A DNA stretch of 38,591 bases from Clostridia bacterium (lineage in GTDB: Bacteria; Bacillota; Clostridia; Christensenellales; Borkfalkiaceae), in NCBI GenBank assembly GCA_017501885.1, contig JAFVWA010000257.1, forward strand, positions 1 through 38,591. Reading direction: 5' to 3'. Below are positions 1 through 6,791 of the stretch, piece by piece. The notes below the pieces were generated by a model. It saw nothing but the letters and a program-made list of their open reading frames with translations. It had not been told where the DNA came from and ran no database searches. The position numbers and the translations under genes are program-made. The first letter of the stretch is position 1, and every line of letters begins with the position of its first letter.

Positions 1-426
1 CCCGATTTAATCATAACTCACGCCCCCAACGATTATATGCCCGACCACACGGCAACGGAAAAACTTGTTTTCGACGCAAGTTTTACGGCGACGCTCCCTA
101 ACTATAAAACAATTACAAACAACCCCAACAAGGTTGAAAAACCTGCAAAACTCGTTCCTATTTATCATATGGACACGTTAGCAGGCGTAAACTTTAACCC
201 AACTATATTCGTAGACGTTACTGATACAATCGACTTAAAGATAGAAATGCTTAACTGTCATAAATCACAAGTTGAGTGGATGAAAGAACACGACGGAATA
301 GACTTTGCCGATATGGTAAGAACGTGTTCACGATATCGTGGTTATCAATGTGGCGTTGATTATGCGGAAGGCTTTACACAATGTCAAGTGTACTTAAAAG
401 GCACTACAAAAAAATTATTACCATAA
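1..426 (+). CDS. PIG-L (LmbE-like) deacetylase, 3' part only
   Basis: This is the C-terminal 141 residues of a PIG-L family N-acetyl-sugar deacetylase; the reading frame is open to the left window edge, so the start lies outside. These enzymes are zinc-dependent and remove acetyl groups from N-acetylglucosamine-type substrates. The visible HAPNDYMPDH segment (residues 8-17 of the fragment) is the family's metal-binding region, and VDVTDTIDLK followed by LNCHKSQ matches the usual C-terminal pattern. The Met in HAPNDYMPDH is internal and unlikely to be the real start because the conserved motif begins before it. The stop is 18 bases before the NagB-like gene, so the two are probably co-transcribed. 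The exact substrate cannot be read from the sequence; the next genes suggest an amino-sugar compound (inference). Confidence 0.85.
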   Translation, partial: PDLIITHAPNDYMPDHTATEKLVFDASFTATLPNYKTITNNPNKVEKPAKLVPIYHMDTLAGVNFNPTIFVDVTDTIDLKIEMLNCHKSQVEWMKEHDGIDFADMVRTCSRYRGYQCGVDYAEGFTQCQVYLKGTTKKLLP

Positions 427-444
427 TAAATAGGAGAGAAAATT

Positions 445-1392
445 ATGAATTTTAATTCAACTGTAAAAGGAAGTATGTTAGAAGGCTTTTATCCCAAGGG
501 ATGGGATTTTGATAAAATTGACGCATGTATTGATGCGCCTGAAAAAATTCTTGATAGACAAGATTTTTGGAATAAAGACTTTAACCCCGTAAAATGCGAA
601 AGTTTAGGTGAATTTGAAACTTATATGGGTCACGAAATCGCAATGCAAATACGTCTTGCGAAAGAACGTGGTGAAAAAGTTGCATTTATTCTTCCCGTAG
701 GGCCTATGGGTATGTACAAGTGGGTAGTATATTTCTTGAAAGAGTGGAACGTTAGTTGTGAACACGTTTACACTTTTAATATGGACGAATGGGCAGACGG
801 TGAAGGTAATACTTTAGCCCCCGACAATCACGGCGCTTTCCAGTACGCTATGGAACAAGCCTTGTTTAACCCACTTGGAAACCTTACCGTTCCAAAAGAT
901 CAACGTAACTTTGCAACTAAAGCAAACCTTCCCACCTATCCCGAAAAGATAGCGAAATTAAAGGCAGAAGGTGCAAAACTTATCCTTGTATACGGTATAG
1001 GCAGAATGTGCCATATCGCTTTCTGGGAACCACATTTTGCTGAAGATTACGCTAGCGCAAGTGAATGGGAAAAAGCACCCTATAGAATAGGTGCAAAAAT
1101 TCACCCGTTAACGGTTGAGCAAAACGCATTAACTAGCTTTAAGTCAAGAACTCCACTTGTTCCATGTAGAGCAAACACCATAGGACCAGGATTATTCTTA
1201 CAAGCAGACTACGCAATCGGCGGTGCAGACGGAACGTTAGGTCGTGGAATGCAATGGCAAGGCTTATCTTTATGGATGACACTTCGTCACGGTCAAACCC
1301 CATGGATTACTTCAACTTATATCCCAACACTTGCAGGTAGACTTTTCTTCTTAAAAGAACTTGCAGGTCCACTTAACGCAGAGTGTAACTAA
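445..1392 (+). CDS. Divergent NagB-like glucosamine-6-phosphate isomerase/deaminase family protein
   Basis: This 315-residue protein belongs to the sugar-phosphate isomerase family of glucosamine-6-phosphate deaminase (NagB), which converts glucosamine-6-phosphate to fructose-6-phosphate and ammonia. It carries FNMDEW at residues 111-116, equivalent to the NagB FNMDEY segment with its catalytic Asp (D114 here). [13 protein letters not shown] at 184-196 keeps the His and Glu (H190, E195). In NagB the same loop reads GIG-x-D-G-H, so the second catalytic Asp is replaced by Met here. It is also about 50 residues longer than E. coli NagB. A good ribosome site (AGGAGA) precedes the ATG. The neighbours (deacetylase before, dehydrogenase and kinase after) point to amino-sugar use, but the altered active site means substrate and reaction may differ from NagB. 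Confidence 0.75.
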   Translation: MNFNSTVKGSMLEGFYPKGWDFDKIDACIDAPEKILDRQDFWNKDFNPVKCESLGEFETYMGHEIAMQIRLAKERGEKVAFILPVGPMGMYKWVVYFLKEWNVSCEHVYTFNMDEWADGEGNTLAPDNHGAFQYAMEQALFNPLGNLTVPKDQRNFATKANLPTYPEKIAKLKAEGAKLILVYGIGRMCHIAFWEPHFAEDYASASEWEKAPYRIGAKIHPLTVEQNALTSFKSRTPLVPCRANTIGPGLFLQADYAIGGADGTLGRGMQWQGLSLWMTLRHGQTPWITSTYIPTLAGRLFFLKELAGPLNAECN

Positions 1393-1400
1393 TTAAAATT

Positions 1401-2618
1401 ATGAAAAAATTTATAATGTATGGTGCCGGTAATATCGGCAGAGGATTTATAGGCCCCACTTTCGCTTTTGAAGGCTATTCAGTTGGTTTTGTAGATATAA
1501 ATCAGCAAGTTATATCAAGGCTTAACGCGGATAAAGAATATTCGGTAGAAGTAGTAACTACCGAGAGTTCTACTATCCAAAAAGTTCAAAACGTTTACGG
1601 AATTGACGGCAATGATTTAGAACTTGTTGCTTCTGAAATTGCTTCGGCAGACGTTATGGCAACGGCAATAGGCGTTAACGTGTTAAAGTATATAGCAAAG
1701 CCTATTTCACTCGGTTTAAAAAAGCGTTTTGAACAAAACGCAAAACCGTTTAATATCATTATTTGTGAAAACCTTATCGGGGCAGATGAGTTCTTAAAAG
1801 GACTTATCAAAGAGCAACTTCCAGAGTATGCAGAGAGAATTGATAAGGAAATCGGTTTTGTAGAAGCAAGCATAGGCAGAATGGTGCCGGCTTTATCCCC
1901 CGAAATGGCGAAAGATAATCCCTTGTTTATTAGGGTAGAGCCTTATAACGTTTTACCCGTGGATAAAGACGCGTTTAAGGGTGAAATTCCAAACGTAAAA
2001 AAACTTTATCCGTATTCTCCTTTTAACTTGTTCATTCAAAGAAAACTCTTTATGCACAATATGAGCCACGCATTAACGGCTTATCTCGGCAATTTAAGGG
2101 GATACGAATATATATATCAAGCAATAGCAGACTTTGATATAAAATACTGCGCGGTAAAAGCTTTGACGCAGTCGGCAAGAGCGATTGCAAAAGAAAATGG
2201 TGCAGACATTGACTTTTTGTTATCTCATGCAGACAATCTAATTTATAGATTCACCAACGTTGCGCTTGGCGATACGGTGGAAAGAGTTGGAAAAGACACC
2301 GTAAGAAAACTCGGTTCAAACGATAGACTAATCGGTGCTATAAACCTATGCGAAAAGCACGGCTTAAACTGTGAATATTTATGCTTAGGCGTGGCGGCGG
2401 CAACGTTATTTTGTCCAGAGCAAGACGCTAAGAGCGTTGAATTAAATGCCTTCGCTAAGCAAAACGGCATAGAGAACACATTGCAAGTATATAGCGATTA
2501 CAATGGCAAAAATCTTGCGCTTATAAAAGAATTATATGAAAGACTCATCAAGGGCGAAAGCGTAGCTGAACTTATCAACTACTGCGATAAACTTGTTGGT
2601 CAGGAAATAAGAGTATAG
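1401..2618 (+). CDS. Mannitol-1-phosphate 5-dehydrogenase-like polyol-phosphate dehydrogenase
   Basis: This 405-residue protein of the mannitol dehydrogenase family would oxidise or reduce a sugar alcohol phosphate with NAD(H) in the cytoplasm; MtlD interconverts mannitol-1-phosphate and fructose-6-phosphate. The N-terminal GAGNIGRGFIG (residues 8-18) is the nucleotide-binding loop typical of MtlD. QRKLFMHNMSHALTAYLG contains the family's catalytic Lys, Asn and His (K215, N220, H223). The length is slightly above E. coli MtlD (382). It starts 8 bases after the NagB-like stop and has little Shine-Dalgarno signal, which suggests coupling. No mannitol PTS genes are visible, so the substrate may be another hexitol phosphate linked to the neighbouring amino-sugar enzymes (inference). 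Confidence 0.8.
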   Translation: MKKFIMYGAGNIGRGFIGPTFAFEGYSVGFVDINQQVISRLNADKEYSVEVVTTESSTIQKVQNVYGIDGNDLELVASEIASADVMATAIGVNVLKYIAKPISLGLKKRFEQNAKPFNIIICENLIGADEFLKGLIKEQLPEYAERIDKEIGFVEASIGRMVPALSPEMAKDNPLFIRVEPYNVLPVDKDAFKGEIPNVKKLYPYSPFNLFIQRKLFMHNMSHALTAYLGNLRGYEYIYQAIADFDIKYCAVKALTQSARAIAKENGADIDFLLSHADNLIYRFTNVALGDTVERVGKDTVRKLGSNDRLIGAINLCEKHGLNCEYLCLGVAAATLFCPEQDAKSVELNAFAKQNGIENTLQVYSDYNGKNLALIKELYERLIKGESVAELINYCDKLVGQEIRV

Positions 2619-2619
2619 T

Positions 2620-3579
2620 ATGGAAAGAAACGGTATAGCAGTAGCAGGCGTTATTTTAGTTGATAAAATAAACAGTATATCCGCCTATCCTGAATGCGGT
2701 CAACTTACTCAAATAAAAGACGTAAGCGTGGCGGTCGGCGGTTGCGTTCCAAACGTTGCGATAGACATAAAAAGACTATCAAACGACTTAAACGTTAAAG
2801 CAATAGGCAAAATCGGTAAAGATGCGGAAGGCGAATATGCCTTAAATATCCTTAACCAAAACGGCGTTGATACTAAGGACGTAATTCGTTCTGACGAAAA
2901 GACAAGTTTTACCGAAGTTATGAGTGTGGCAGGTGGTCAACGCACCTTTTTCACCTATGCTGGTTGCAACGCAACTTTTGGGGTTGACGATATAGATTTT
3001 GATAGTTTAGATGCTAAAATGCTTCATCTCGGCTACTTTTTGCTTATGGATAAAGTGGATAACGGAGACGGGCTTAAAATACTTAAAAAAGCAAAAGAGC
3101 GCGGAATCAAAACTTCTATCGACTTGGTTAGTGAAAACTCAAATAGGTATTCACTCGTTTTGCCGTGTCTAAAATACACGGACAACCTTATTATTAACGA
3201 AATAGAAGCAGGTATGCTAACAGGTATAAAGGCTACGGACGATAACCTTGTAAAAATCGCAAAAGCGCTAAAAGAGAAAGGCGTTAGCGAAAGGGTAATA
3301 ATTCATACGCCAACCTTAAACGTATGTGTTTCAAATGATAGTCAAACGGTTATGCCGTCATTTAAACTTCCAGACGGGTTTATTAAAGGCACGACGGGGG
3401 CAGGCGATGCGTTCTGTGCAGGTGCGCTCTATTCCATATATAACGAAAAGACAGACGAAGAAATACTTAAAACGGCATGTTTATCAGCCGTAAGTTCACT
3501 AACCGAGCAAGACGCAGTAAGCGGTGTTAGAAGCATTTCCGAGCTTTACGAACTGCAAAAACAATATAATTTAAAATAG
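2620..3579 (+). CDS. PfkB-family (ribokinase-type) carbohydrate kinase
   Basis: This 319-residue cytoplasmic kinase would transfer phosphate from ATP to a sugar or nucleoside. Family signatures are GGCVPNVA near residues 40-47 (the substrate-side motif) and GTTGAGDAFCAG at 257-268, where D263 is the expected catalytic base and the glycines form the anion hole. Length is normal for the family. It follows the dehydrogenase by one base and is the last gene of the operon, with a strong hairpin two bases after its stop. The PfkB family covers fructose, ribose, adenosine, tagatose-phosphate and other substrates, and the sequence alone does not fix which applies. In this context it may phosphorylate the sugar processed by the upstream enzymes. 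Confidence 0.82.
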   Translation: MERNGIAVAGVILVDKINSISAYPECGQLTQIKDVSVAVGGCVPNVAIDIKRLSNDLNVKAIGKIGKDAEGEYALNILNQNGVDTKDVIRSDEKTSFTEVMSVAGGQRTFFTYAGCNATFGVDDIDFDSLDAKMLHLGYFLLMDKVDNGDGLKILKKAKERGIKTSIDLVSENSNRYSLVLPCLKYTDNLIINEIEAGMLTGIKATDDNLVKIAKALKEKGVSERVIIHTPTLNVCVSNDSQTVMPSFKLPDGFIKGTTGAGDAFCAGALYSIYNEKTDEEILKTACLSAVSSLTEQDAVSGVRSISELYELQKQYNLK

Positions 3580-3580
3580 T

Positions 3581-3618
3581 AAAGCAAAAAGCAGACTATC
3601 TTGTCTGCTTTTTGCTTT
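3581..3618 (+). terminator. Strong hairpin terminator after the sugar operon
   Basis: A perfect 16-bp stem (AAAGCAAAAAGCAGAC paired with GTCTGCTTTTTGCTTT) encloses the 6-base loop TATCTT and starts two bases after the kinase stop codon. The 3' arm is T-rich, so it can act as an intrinsic terminator although the T run lies inside the arm. Confidence 0.75.
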
Positions 3619-3681
3619 AGGTTAAAATTGCTTGCAAATTTTTGTATACAAGGATATAATAAACAAAGGAAAGGAGAAAGT

Positions 3682-4290
3682 ATGCAAAAACTTAAAAACT
3701 TGTTAAAAGTGTTTTTAATCTTTTTCAAAATCGGTTTGTTTACTTTTGGTGGCGGTTATGCCATGATAGCCATAATAGAGCGCGAGATTTGTGAAAAGAA
3801 AAAATGGATAGAGCATGAAGAATTTTTAGACATCGTTGCAATAGCGGAGTCAACGCCAGGTCCACTTGCTATAAATAGCGCAACTTTCGTTGGCTATAAA
3901 GTGTGTGGAGTATTAGGCTCGGTATTTGCAACTCTCGGTGTCGTATTGCCGTCTTTTTGCATAATTTTCGCTATATCCTTTGTTTTTGACGCCTTTCTTT
4001 CTCTCGAATACGTTCGCTACGCTTTTATGGGCATACAAGCATGCGTTGCATTTTTAATAGTTAACGCAGGGATAAAGATGCTTAAACACCTTAAACCTAA
4101 TTGGCTTAATGGAGTGTTGTTTTCTCTTTCTGCAATAGGTTTGATACTTTTAGACTTGTTTGCCGTAGATTTTTCCACAATTTTCTTTATATTAATCGGT
4201 GGAGTGGTAGGGCTTTCAGTATATCTTGCTATTTATATAAAGAATAGAAAAAAGACAATAGATAATCAAACTCAAAAGGGGGATGAATAA
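3682..4290 (+). CDS. Chromate transporter family protein, first half-size subunit
   Basis: This 202-residue integral membrane protein is of the CHR (ChrA) family. Family marks are FKIGLFTFGGGYAMI near the N-terminus and AIAESTPGPLAINSATFVG, followed by several hydrophobic spans. In short-chain CHR systems two homologous half-size proteins work as a pair; known members export chromate, but many Clostridial members are untested. The chosen ATG has a clear ribosome site (AAAGGAGAA, 6 bases away). An in-frame upstream start at 3601 would place codons inside the terminator hairpin and is rejected. The stop overlaps the next ATG by one base, so the two halves are coupled and probably made in equal amounts. 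The real substrate is unknown. Confidence 0.85.
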   Translation: MQKLKNLLKVFLIFFKIGLFTFGGGYAMIAIIEREICEKKKWIEHEEFLDIVAIAESTPGPLAINSATFVGYKVCGVLGSVFATLGVVLPSFCIIFAISFVFDAFLSLEYVRYAFMGIQACVAFLIVNAGIKMLKHLKPNWLNGVLFSLSAIGLILLDLFAVDFSTIFFILIGGVVGLSVYLAIYIKNRKKTIDNQTQKGDE

Positions 4291-4871
4291 TGCCTATCCT
4301 TTTAGATTTGTTTATAACCTTTTTCAAACTTGGCTTATTCACCTTTGGCGGTGGGTATGCAATGATACCTATCTTGACTGACGACGTTTTGGCACATGGT
4401 TGGCTTGTTCAAGAAGAAATAATGAATTTTATCGCCGTTGCTGAGTCAACGCCAGGTCCTATCGCAATAAACATGGCAACCTTTATCGGTGCGTCGCAAG
4501 GTGGTTTTTTTGGCGCAGTTCTTGCAACGCTCGGGGTAGTTTTGCCGTCGTTTATAATAATACTTTTAATAGCGTCGGTAATAAAAGGCTTGATGAAGTT
4601 TGCAGGAGTTAAAGCATTTTTGTCGGGCGTTCGCCCCGTGGTTGTAGGCTTGATACTTGCAACGGGTATCGGCATGATGTTAACCGTGTTAATAGGTTTA
4701 GAGCAGATTGGCGAAAAAGTTGCGTTCGACTGGAAAGCCTTAGTAATTTTTGCAATTATAGCCGCAACTCATATTGTTTGGAAAAGGGTTAAAAAGAAAG
4801 CGCCATCTCCAATAATATTGATATTAATATCAGCATGTTTAGGAATGATATTCTACGGTTTAATTCCATAA
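4290..4871 (+). CDS. Chromate transporter family protein, second half-size subunit
   Basis: This 193-residue membrane protein is homologous to the gene just before it: FKLGLFTFGGGYAMIPI and AVAESTPGPIAINMATFIG repeat the same two CHR motifs. The protein is largely hydrophobic, with one charged segment (KRVKKKAPSP) before the last span. It starts at a TAATG junction with the first half and has its own AGGGGGA ribosome site. Together the pair forms a complete short-chain CHR transporter, in which opposite membrane topology of the two halves is the known pattern for the family (not shown here). The gene ends just before a bidirectional terminator shared with the convergent SPFH gene. Confidence 0.85.
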   Translation: MPILLDLFITFFKLGLFTFGGGYAMIPILTDDVLAHGWLVQEEIMNFIAVAESTPGPIAINMATFIGASQGGFFGAVLATLGVVLPSFIIILLIASVIKGLMKFAGVKAFLSGVRPVVVGLILATGIGMMLTVLIGLEQIGEKVAFDWKALVIFAIIAATHIVWKRVKKKAPSPIILILISACLGMIFYGLIP

Positions 4872-4878
4872 AATAAAA

Positions 4879-4909
4879 CGCTCGGTTGATTATTCAACCG
4901 AGCGTAAAT
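4879..4909. terminator. Bidirectional terminator between convergent genes
   Basis: An 11-bp perfect stem (CGCTCGGTTGA with TCAACCGAGCG, loop TTAT) lies between the second chromate gene and the end of the minus-strand SPFH gene. On the + strand it is followed by TAAATTTTT; on the minus strand the stem is followed by TTTTATTTTA. It can stop transcription from both sides. Confidence 0.85.
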
Positions 4910-4919
4910 TTTTAATTAT

Positions 4920-5969
4920 TTAGTTGAGTTTTTGTCCGCATTCAGGACAGAATTTGCTTGAAGCACCGACTTCCTTTCCGCACTCAGGACAGAACTTTTT
5001 AGCAGAGAGTTTTTGTCCACATTCAGGGCAGAACTTCGCAGTTGCTGAAACTTCCGCACCGCAAGACGAACACTTTCTACCACTCGAAGTGTTGTTTTGC
5101 GGGGTAGGGTTATTAGAACCTCTCATTGCTTCGGCAAACATAGCACCAATGCCTGCGCCTGCGCCAATACCCATTCCCGCGCCTACGAAAGCACCGCCCG
5201 TTCCAGGGTTTTTAGCAGCGTCTTTCATAGCTTCAGCCGCAGCAACTTTCATCATAACGTCAGTCTTGTCGCCAAGTATTCCAAGTTTACTGCGTTCGTC
5301 AATAGCCTTTTCAACTGACTCGGGAACAGACATGTTTTCTATAAATAGGTTGGTAAGTTTAAGACCAATTTCTTTAAATTTATTTTGAATAGAAGCGGAA
5401 ACAATTTGGTTAAACTCTAAGGTGTTTCCTGCAAGGTCTAACGCAGAAATACGGCTTTCGCCAATAGCGTCGGTGAGTGCAGAAACAAGCATAGTTTTAA
5501 GCCAATCGGTAATATCTCTCGTAACAAAAGAGGAGTTAGTGCCGAAAAGTTCCCTTAGGAAAGTAGCCGCGTCGTCAACCTTAAACGCGTAAGAGCCGTA
5601 GCCTTTAACACGAACCATTCCAAACTCAGGATCGCGCATAGCGATAGGGTTAGCCGTTCCCCACTTGTTGCCCGTAAACTGTTTAACGTTAACAAAATAA
5701 ACGTCGACGGAAATTGGAGTTTGGAAACCGTATTTCCAACCGGCAAGTTTAGAAAGGATAGGGAAGATATCAGTGTTTAAGTTATAAGTTCCCGCAGGGA
5801 AAACGTCGCAAATTTTACCTTTGTGAACAAAGATAGCTTGTTGAGATTCGCGAACGATAAGTTTGCTTTTTTGGTTAATTTCTCTACCGCCTTTTTCTAA
5901 GGGGAGTTTATAAACGAGAGTGTCTTTAGAATCGTCAGCCCATTCTAAAATTTTAAGGAATAAAGCCAT
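4920..5969 (-). CDS. SPFH-domain protein with C-terminal zinc ribbons
   Basis: This 349-residue protein resembles the YdjI-type SPFH (band 7/virion core-like) proteins of Bacillota. The N-terminal part (about 1-235) has the family's sequence, such as ESQQAIFVHKGKICDVFPAG and the MRDPEFG segment. A Gly/Ala-rich stretch follows at about 255-283. The tail (about 298-349) holds CxxC pairs (CSSC, CPEC, CPEC, CPEC) that form two zinc ribbons. There is no signal peptide, so it is probably cytoplasmic or membrane-peripheral. GGAG lies 8 bases before the ATG on the minus strand. It is a single gene, convergent with the chromate pair. Members are linked to membrane stress or membrane-bound assemblies, but the role is not established here. 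Confidence 0.82.
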   Translation of the reverse strand: MALFLKILEWADDSKDTLVYKLPLEKGGREINQKSKLIVRESQQAIFVHKGKICDVFPAGTYNLNTDIFPILSKLAGWKYGFQTPISVDVYFVNVKQFTGNKWGTANPIAMRDPEFGMVRVKGYGSYAFKVDDAATFLRELFGTNSSFVTRDITDWLKTMLVSALTDAIGESRISALDLAGNTLEFNQIVSASIQNKFKEIGLKLTNLFIENMSVPESVEKAIDERSKLGILGDKTDVMMKVAAAEAMKDAAKNPGTGGAFVGAGMGIGAGAGIGAMFAEAMRGSNNPTPQNNTSSGRKCSSCGAEVSATAKFCPECGQKLSAKKFCPECGKEVGASSKFCPECGQKLN

Positions 5970-6050
5970 AGTAAATCTCCATAAAATATATTATAGTATA
6001 ATTTTATCACAAAAAAAGTAGTAATACAACACAAAGAAATAAAAAAGTAT

Positions 6051-6079
6051 TTGCAAACGGCTAATTTTTGTGATATTAT
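6051..6079 (+). promoter_or_regulatory. Promoter of tRNA-Gly
   Basis: A -35 box TTGCAA (6051-6056), a 17-base spacer and a -10 box TATTAT (6074-6079) end 17 bases before the first tRNA base. The same TTGCAA -35 hexamer is used by the SRP RNA promoter nearby. Confidence 0.75.
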
Positions 6080-6096
6080 TAGTTGGAAAATAGTTT

Positions 6097-6170
6097 GCGA
6101 ATGTAGTTTAACGGCAAAATAGAAGCTTCCCAAGCTTCGGTCGAGGGTTCGACTCCCTTCATTCGCTCCA
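6097..6170 (+). tRNA. tRNA-Gly, anticodon CCC
   Basis: A 74-base cloverleaf is visible. The acceptor stem GCGAATG (6097-6103) pairs with CATTCGC (6160-6166), followed by discriminator T and an encoded CCA. The anticodon stem GAAGC/GCTTC encloses loop TTCCCAA, which gives anticodon CCC. The T arm contains GGTTCGACTCC. A U discriminator fits glycine tRNAs. It decodes GGG. It has its own promoter and a terminator whose stem starts within the CCA end. Confidence 0.95.
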
Positions 6171-6172
6171 AA
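6152..6172 (+). repeat. Direct repeat copy 1 (3' end of tRNA-Gly)
   Basis: These 21 bases, covering part of the T arm, the acceptor 3' strand, CCA and two following A's, recur at 6298-6318 with one mismatch (C versus T at the fourth base). This copy is part of the intact tRNA gene. Confidence 0.85.
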
Positions 6173-6206
6173 CAAAAAGGACACTCGGTGTCCTTTTTTT
6201 GTTTGG
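6169..6206 (+). terminator. Terminator of tRNA-Gly
   Basis: An inverted repeat begins at the CCA end: CCAAACAAAAAGGACAC, loop TCG, then GTGTCC followed by seven T and GTTTGG. The GC core GGACAC/GTGTCC followed by the T run is a standard intrinsic terminator. Confidence 0.85.
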
Positions 6207-6297
6207 ATAAATTGGAATGCGTGGCGGGGCCCATCGTTCGGGCGACACGTGACGGACTGACTTGACGGACAAAGCAATCGTAGCGTAAGCGTAGATT
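6207..6297. other. Non-coding spacer, GC-richer than its surroundings
   Basis: This stretch lies between the tRNA terminator and the displaced tRNA 3' end. It is noticeably GC-rich (for example GGCGGGGCCC) inside very AT-rich flanks. Short reading frames that cross it on the minus strand run through the antisense of the tRNA and are not believable genes. No RNA family is recognised. Confidence 0.5.
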
Positions 6298-6318
6298 ACT
6301 TCCTTCATTCGCTCCAAA
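6298..6318 (+). repeat. Direct repeat copy 2: displaced tRNA-Gly 3' end
   Basis: Twenty of 21 bases match the tRNA-Gly 3' end at 6152-6172, including CATTCGCTCCAAA. No tRNA 5' half precedes it, so it is a fragment rather than a second tRNA. Such a displaced 3' end is what site-specific integration into a tRNA leaves behind, but a partial duplication or gene conversion would look the same. Confidence 0.8.
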
Positions 6319-6323
6319 TAATT

Positions 6324-6360
6324 AACCCCGAAAAACTGACAAGTTTTTCGGGGTTTGTTT
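6324..6360. terminator. Hairpin terminator between SRP RNA and tRNA locus
   Basis: A perfect 14-bp stem (AACCCCGAAAAACT with AGTTTTTCGGGGTT, loop GACA) is followed by TGTTT on the + strand and AATTATTT on the minus strand. It lies downstream of the minus-strand SRP RNA and probably backs up its termination; it would also stop read-through from the tRNA side. Confidence 0.7.
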
Positions 6361-6368
6361 CTAAAAAA

Positions 6369-6633
6369 CCGTGCATCTAATTTCGACAGACGTTGCCGAA
6401 GCGTTAACCTGACAGGTAACTCCTTCAAAGCTACCTTATGGCACACGCATCTTTCCGCTTAGTGCTGCTGTATTCCTACTCTGACACGGTTCACGGGGAT
6501 ACGTTGCATAAGACCTTAATATCATCATCCCTTATCAGGGACAGCCTTCCACAACGCAAGCCTAAAAAAGCATTCTGCTCCGCTAAGCGAATTGCGGACA
6601 ACAGGGCATCGCTAACTCCCCGCATAGCACGGT
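6369..6633 (-). ncRNA. ffs: Large signal recognition particle RNA (Bacillus-type, with Alu domain)
   Basis: The minus strand reads as an SRP RNA of about 265 bases that matches the Bacillus subtilis scRNA pattern. The 5' end CCGTGCTATGCGGGGAG and AGCGATGCCCTGT correspond to the Alu-domain start. The 3' end GTCGAAATTAGATGCACGG closes the long helix with the 5' CCGTGC. The Ffh-binding domain IV is at 6464-6485: GTCAG, a GGAA tetraloop at 6473-6476, and AGCAGC. The gene ends in TTTTTT (6368-6363). SRP RNA with Ffh targets nascent membrane proteins to the translocon. Ends are estimated from the promoter position and the T run. The domain IV apical stem is GTA/TAC instead of the usual TCC/GGA. Confidence 0.93.
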
Positions 6634-6639
6634 GATACT

Positions 6640-6668
6640 ATTTTATCTTAATCTAACGTATTTTGCAA
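6640..6668 (-). promoter_or_regulatory. Promoter of the SRP RNA
   Basis: On the minus strand, TTGCAA (6668-6663) and TAAAAT (6645-6640) are separated by 17 bases. The predicted start is about 6633, at the first bases of the CACCGTGC terminal helix. It is divergent from the ileS promoter, whose -35 box lies about 40 bases away. Confidence 0.8.
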
Positions 6669-6708
6669 GTATTTTTTAAATAAAAAAACAAATTGTGCCA
6701 AAATTAAC

Positions 6709-6737
6709 TTTACAAAAACGACAAATATCTTTATACT
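6709..6737 (+). promoter_or_regulatory. Promoter of the ileS operon
   Basis: TTTACA (6709-6714), a 17-base spacer and TATACT (6732-6737) form a sigma-A-like promoter; a TATAAT overlaps at 6737-6742. ATACTATAATAGTAT (6733-6747) is a perfect 7+1+7 palindrome over the -10 region, possibly only AT-rich coincidence. The leader of about 45 bases is too short for a T-box. Confidence 0.65.
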
Positions 6738-6791
6738 ATAATAGTATAAATATTATTATGCCTTATTATGGCTTTCACTTGGGAGTAAGTA

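Noticed and set aside
3601-3681. An upstream extension of the first chromate transporter gene
   Set aside because: The extension would start inside the terminator hairpin; the ATG at 3682 has a strong ribosome site and the family's normal N-terminus.
6298-6318. A second tRNA gene
   Set aside because: Only the 3' end is present; no D arm, anticodon arm or acceptor 5' strand precedes it.
5945-6446. Two overlapping minus-strand reading frames across the tRNA-Gly gene
   Set aside because: They run antisense through the tRNA (NEGSRTLDRSLG is the typical false peptide from antisense tRNA) and through the SRP RNA 3' end and terminators.
6438-6635. A + strand reading frame of 65 codons
   Set aside because: It lies wholly opposite the SRP RNA gene, has no ribosome site and no family match.
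6742-6791. A T-box riboswitch before ileS
   Set aside because: The leader is only about 50 bases and lacks the T-box sequence and terminator.
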